From: Verrucomicrobiota bacterium
GTDB lineage: Bacteria; Verrucomicrobiota; Verrucomicrobiia; Limisphaerales; UBA1100
Length of the DNA stretch: 23,480 bases
Direction of reading: 5' to 3'
Assembly: GCA_028872645.1 (NCBI GenBank)
Contig: JAPKDK010000016.1
Coordinates: 1-23,480 of the forward strand
Under the pieces are notes generated by a model. That model saw nothing but the letters and a program-made list of their open reading frames with translations. It did not search any database and had not been told where the DNA came from. A program made the translations under genes and the position numbers. Of the stretch, positions 21,715 through 23,480 are shown piece by piece (position 1 is the first letter of the stretch; each line of letters opens with the position of its first letter).

Positions 21715-22896
21715 TCAAACCGGCCCCAAGCTTTTCCACCACCATTGCCACAGGGCGTAGCCGCCGAAAATCCAGCCTACTGCCGCGAGCGCGATGTACG
21801 GGCCGTAGGGGATGACGTTGGCTTTGTCTCGGCGCAGGAGCATCATTAGTGAGCCCACCACCGCGCCCAACATGGCGCTGGCCATTAGGCCGAAGAGGGT
21901 GGCTTGCCAGCCGAGGAACGCGCCGATTGCGGCCATAAATTTCACATCACCAAAGCCCATCGCCTCGCGCGGGATGGTCACTTCGCTGGTGCTCACTTCG
22001 AGGTGCGGCACTTCGCGCGCGGGGAAATCCATCTCGCCGATGCTCAGCGTCTCGGCATTGAGCGCCACGGCTTTGTTCCAGTAGCAGCGATCCACCAACT
22101 CCACGTGCTCGGCGTGCAGCGTCACGGTATCGCCTTTGCGGTAAAACACATCCTCGAATGGAATCACTGTGTTGTCCTCGCCCGGTTCGCCGCCGAGACA
22201 CATATAATCCGTGGAAAAATAAACCGTCACCGGGACGTCGCTGCTGTACATTTGTTTGCCAAACATCACCTTACCCAGCCGCACCACCGCGTACACCACC
22301 GCGCCGCCTACTGCCATCCCTAACACGCTGAGCCAAAGCGCCTGCGCGTGGCCCACGGGCTCGCCCAAAAACGCTCCGTGCAATTGTGGCACGGTCACGG
22401 AAAAAATTGCGCCCATTACCATTCCCCCTTTGGTGAGTTCATCCGGAATAATGAAGTGCTCGAAATCAATAAACGTGGATGCAATCAATCCCGCCAACAA
22501 AGTGACGAGTGCCATCGAAACGCCTGCCGCAATCAGCGGTTTGATAATCGGCGCGTCGATTCCCTGCGTGAACTGGAAGTACACCAACAACCACGCGCCT
22601 AAAAAAGCCGCGCCGGTGAGGAATTCCACCAACACATAGCGCGCGGGAATGCGTGCTTTGCAGCCCGCGCATTTGCCGCGTTGCCAAAGCCATGTGATGA
22701 GCGGCAGATTTCGATACCACGGAATTGAGTAGCCGCATTGTGGACAATGCGAGGGCGGATGCAAAATGCTCATCTCGCGCGGCAGTCGATGGATGACAAC
22801 ATTCAAAAAACTGCCCACAATGCAGCCGAGTACAAAGAACACCATCGAGAACAGAGTCAGTTCGTTGCCAAAAAACTGGATCAATTGATCAGCCAT
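21715..22896 (-). CDS. pilD: Prepilin peptidase (type IV leader peptidase) with a large insertion
   Basis: An inner-membrane aspartic protease that cleaves and usually N-methylates type IV prepilins. The 393-residue protein starts with GCIVGSFLNVVIHRLPR. The cytoplasmic zinc-type domain has two cysteine pairs (C51/C54 and C76/C79). The catalytic aspartates are D144 (FIDFEHFIIPDELT) and D317 (GFGDVKFMAAIGAFLG). In usual family members these lie about 65 residues apart; here the gap is 173, because of about 105 extra hydrophilic residues at roughly 212-312. The ATG has an ideal AAGGAGG site (six-base spacing) and overlaps the aroE stop by eight bases. The likely substrate class is represented by the prepilin-like protein at 17315. 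Confidence 0.93.
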   Translation of the reverse strand: MADQLIQFFGNELTLFSMVFFVLGCIVGSFLNVVIHRLPREMSILHPPSHCPQCGYSIPWYRNLPLITWLWQRGKCAGCKARIPARYVLVEFLTGAAFLGAWLLVYFQFTQGIDAPIIKPLIAAGVSMALVTLLAGLIASTFIDFEHFIIPDELTKGGMVMGAIFSVTVPQLHGAFLGEPVGHAQALWLSVLGMAVGGAVVYAVVRLGKVMFGKQMYSSDVPVTVYFSTDYMCLGGEPGEDNTVIPFEDVFYRKGDTVTLHAEHVELVDRCYWNKAVALNAETLSIGEMDFPAREVPHLEVSTSEVTIPREAMGFGDVKFMAAIGAFLGWQATLFGLMASAMLGAVVGSLMMLLRRDKANVIPYGPYIALAAVGWIFGGYALWQWWWKSLGPV

Positions 22897-23480
22897 TTAC
22901 AGCCTCCTTCAAGGCGGCGCGCATCACCTCCAGTGGCACGGCTTGCCCGCTCCAAATCTCCAGTGACTTCGCGCCCTGATGCAGCAGCATCCCAAGGCCA
23001 TTGGCGGTCTGGCAGCCGGCGGCGCGCGCAGCGGCAAGCAGCGGCGTCTCGGCGGGTTGATAAATCATATCGTACACCGCGCGCGCTTTATCCAATGAAA
23101 ATTGGCCGGTGTCCAGCGGCAGCGCGTCGCCCGCCGCGAGGCCAAGCGAAGTGCAATTGAGCACAAGATCCATTTCGGTGTCGGTGCTCTCAGGATAACC
23201 CACCGCGATTTCCACCGCCGGAAAGCGTTCACGGATTTCGTCCGCAATCGCTTCGGCCTTGCTCGCGGTGCGGTTGACGATGTGCAGTTGGCGCACCCCC
23301 GTGGCCGCCAGCTTTAGCGCCGCCACGCGTCCCGCGCCGCCCGCGCCGAGCAACAGCACATTTTCACCGCGCACCTCCATACCCAAATCTTCACGCAAAC
23401 TTTGCGTGATGCCGTCCGCGTCGGTGTTAAATCCGTGACTGCGCAATTGATGCGGCGCAGTTTCAAAATCACGCAACGCG
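22889..23480 (-). CDS. aroE: Shikimate dehydrogenase, C-terminal part (cut by the right edge)
   Basis: AroE reduces 3-dehydroshikimate to shikimate with NADPH. The frame is open to the right edge, so the N-terminal substrate-binding part lies outside. Visible segments are GFNTDADGI, the NADPH-binding VLLLGAGGAGRVAALKL, the NADP-specific VNRTASKAEAI, the VLNCTSLGL strand, YDMIYQP, and the family C-terminal ANGLGMLLHQGAKSLEIWSG. About 196 residues are present. The TTG at 23476 is an internal leucine codon, not a start. The last codons contain the Shine-Dalgarno sequence of the prepilin peptidase gene, with an eight-base overlap, so the two genes form one operon. Confidence 0.95.
   Translation of the reverse strand, partial: ALRDFETAPHQLRSHGFNTDADGITQSLREDLGMEVRGENVLLLGAGGAGRVAALKLAATGVRQLHIVNRTASKAEAIADEIRERFPAVEIAVGYPESTDTEMDLVLNCTSLGLAAGDALPLDTGQFSLDKARAVYDMIYQPAETPLLAAARAAGCQTANGLGMLLHQGAKSLEIWSGQAVPLEVMRAALKEAVNG

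Overview
The window reads as a slice of a moderately GC-rich bacterial chromosome made mostly of housekeeping genes. My best inference is an uncultured or free-living member of the Verrucomicrobiota, perhaps the Pedosphaera/Limisphaera lineage. The reasons are GYF_2-domain proteins, many Sel1 repeats, a short prepilin-type protein, a leucine-rich-repeat fragment, an M81 peptidase paired with an RraA-like protein, and short inverted repeats between genes. No rRNA gene is present, so the placement is not proven. I saw no tRNA, CRISPR array, transposase or phage gene.

Layout from the left: the end of a DUF192 gene; nadE (glutamine-dependent NAD synthetase); a convergent PAP2-superfamily membrane protein; then a compact run of hemL, ruvX, truA and trmL. 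Next comes the most interesting block, 5730-8254. It starts with a promoter, a SAM-I (S-box) riboswitch and an intrinsic terminator. Behind these lie a threonine-synthase-like PLP enzyme, a CysO-type ubiquitin-like sulfur carrier ending in Gly-Gly, a stand-alone NIL-domain protein and a GNAT acetyltransferase. The layout suggests that this organism makes homocysteine with a protein thiocarboxylate as sulfur donor and represses the pathway with SAM.

After it come a GYF/zinc-ribbon membrane protein and glnS (glutaminyl-tRNA synthetase). A minus-strand pair, an RraA-family protein and an M81 metallopeptidase, is divergent from a plus-strand pair, a YhdT-like small subunit and a sodium:solute symporter. 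The stretch 15926-19051 holds an exported metzincin-type protease, a tiny LRR protein, a tiny prepilin-like protein and a GYF-TM-Sel1 protein. A minus-strand Sel1 lipoprotein, aroC (chorismate synthase), and a minus-strand operon of aroE (cut by the right edge) and a prepilin peptidase complete the window.

Genes are packed tightly, with several 1-8 nt stop/start overlaps. No gene-free stretch exceeds 300 bases; the longest, 5734-5970, is filled by the riboswitch leader. Three gaps carry different imperfect inverted repeats (5183-5263, 8261-8299, 21647-21714) that look like members of dispersed intergenic repeat families.
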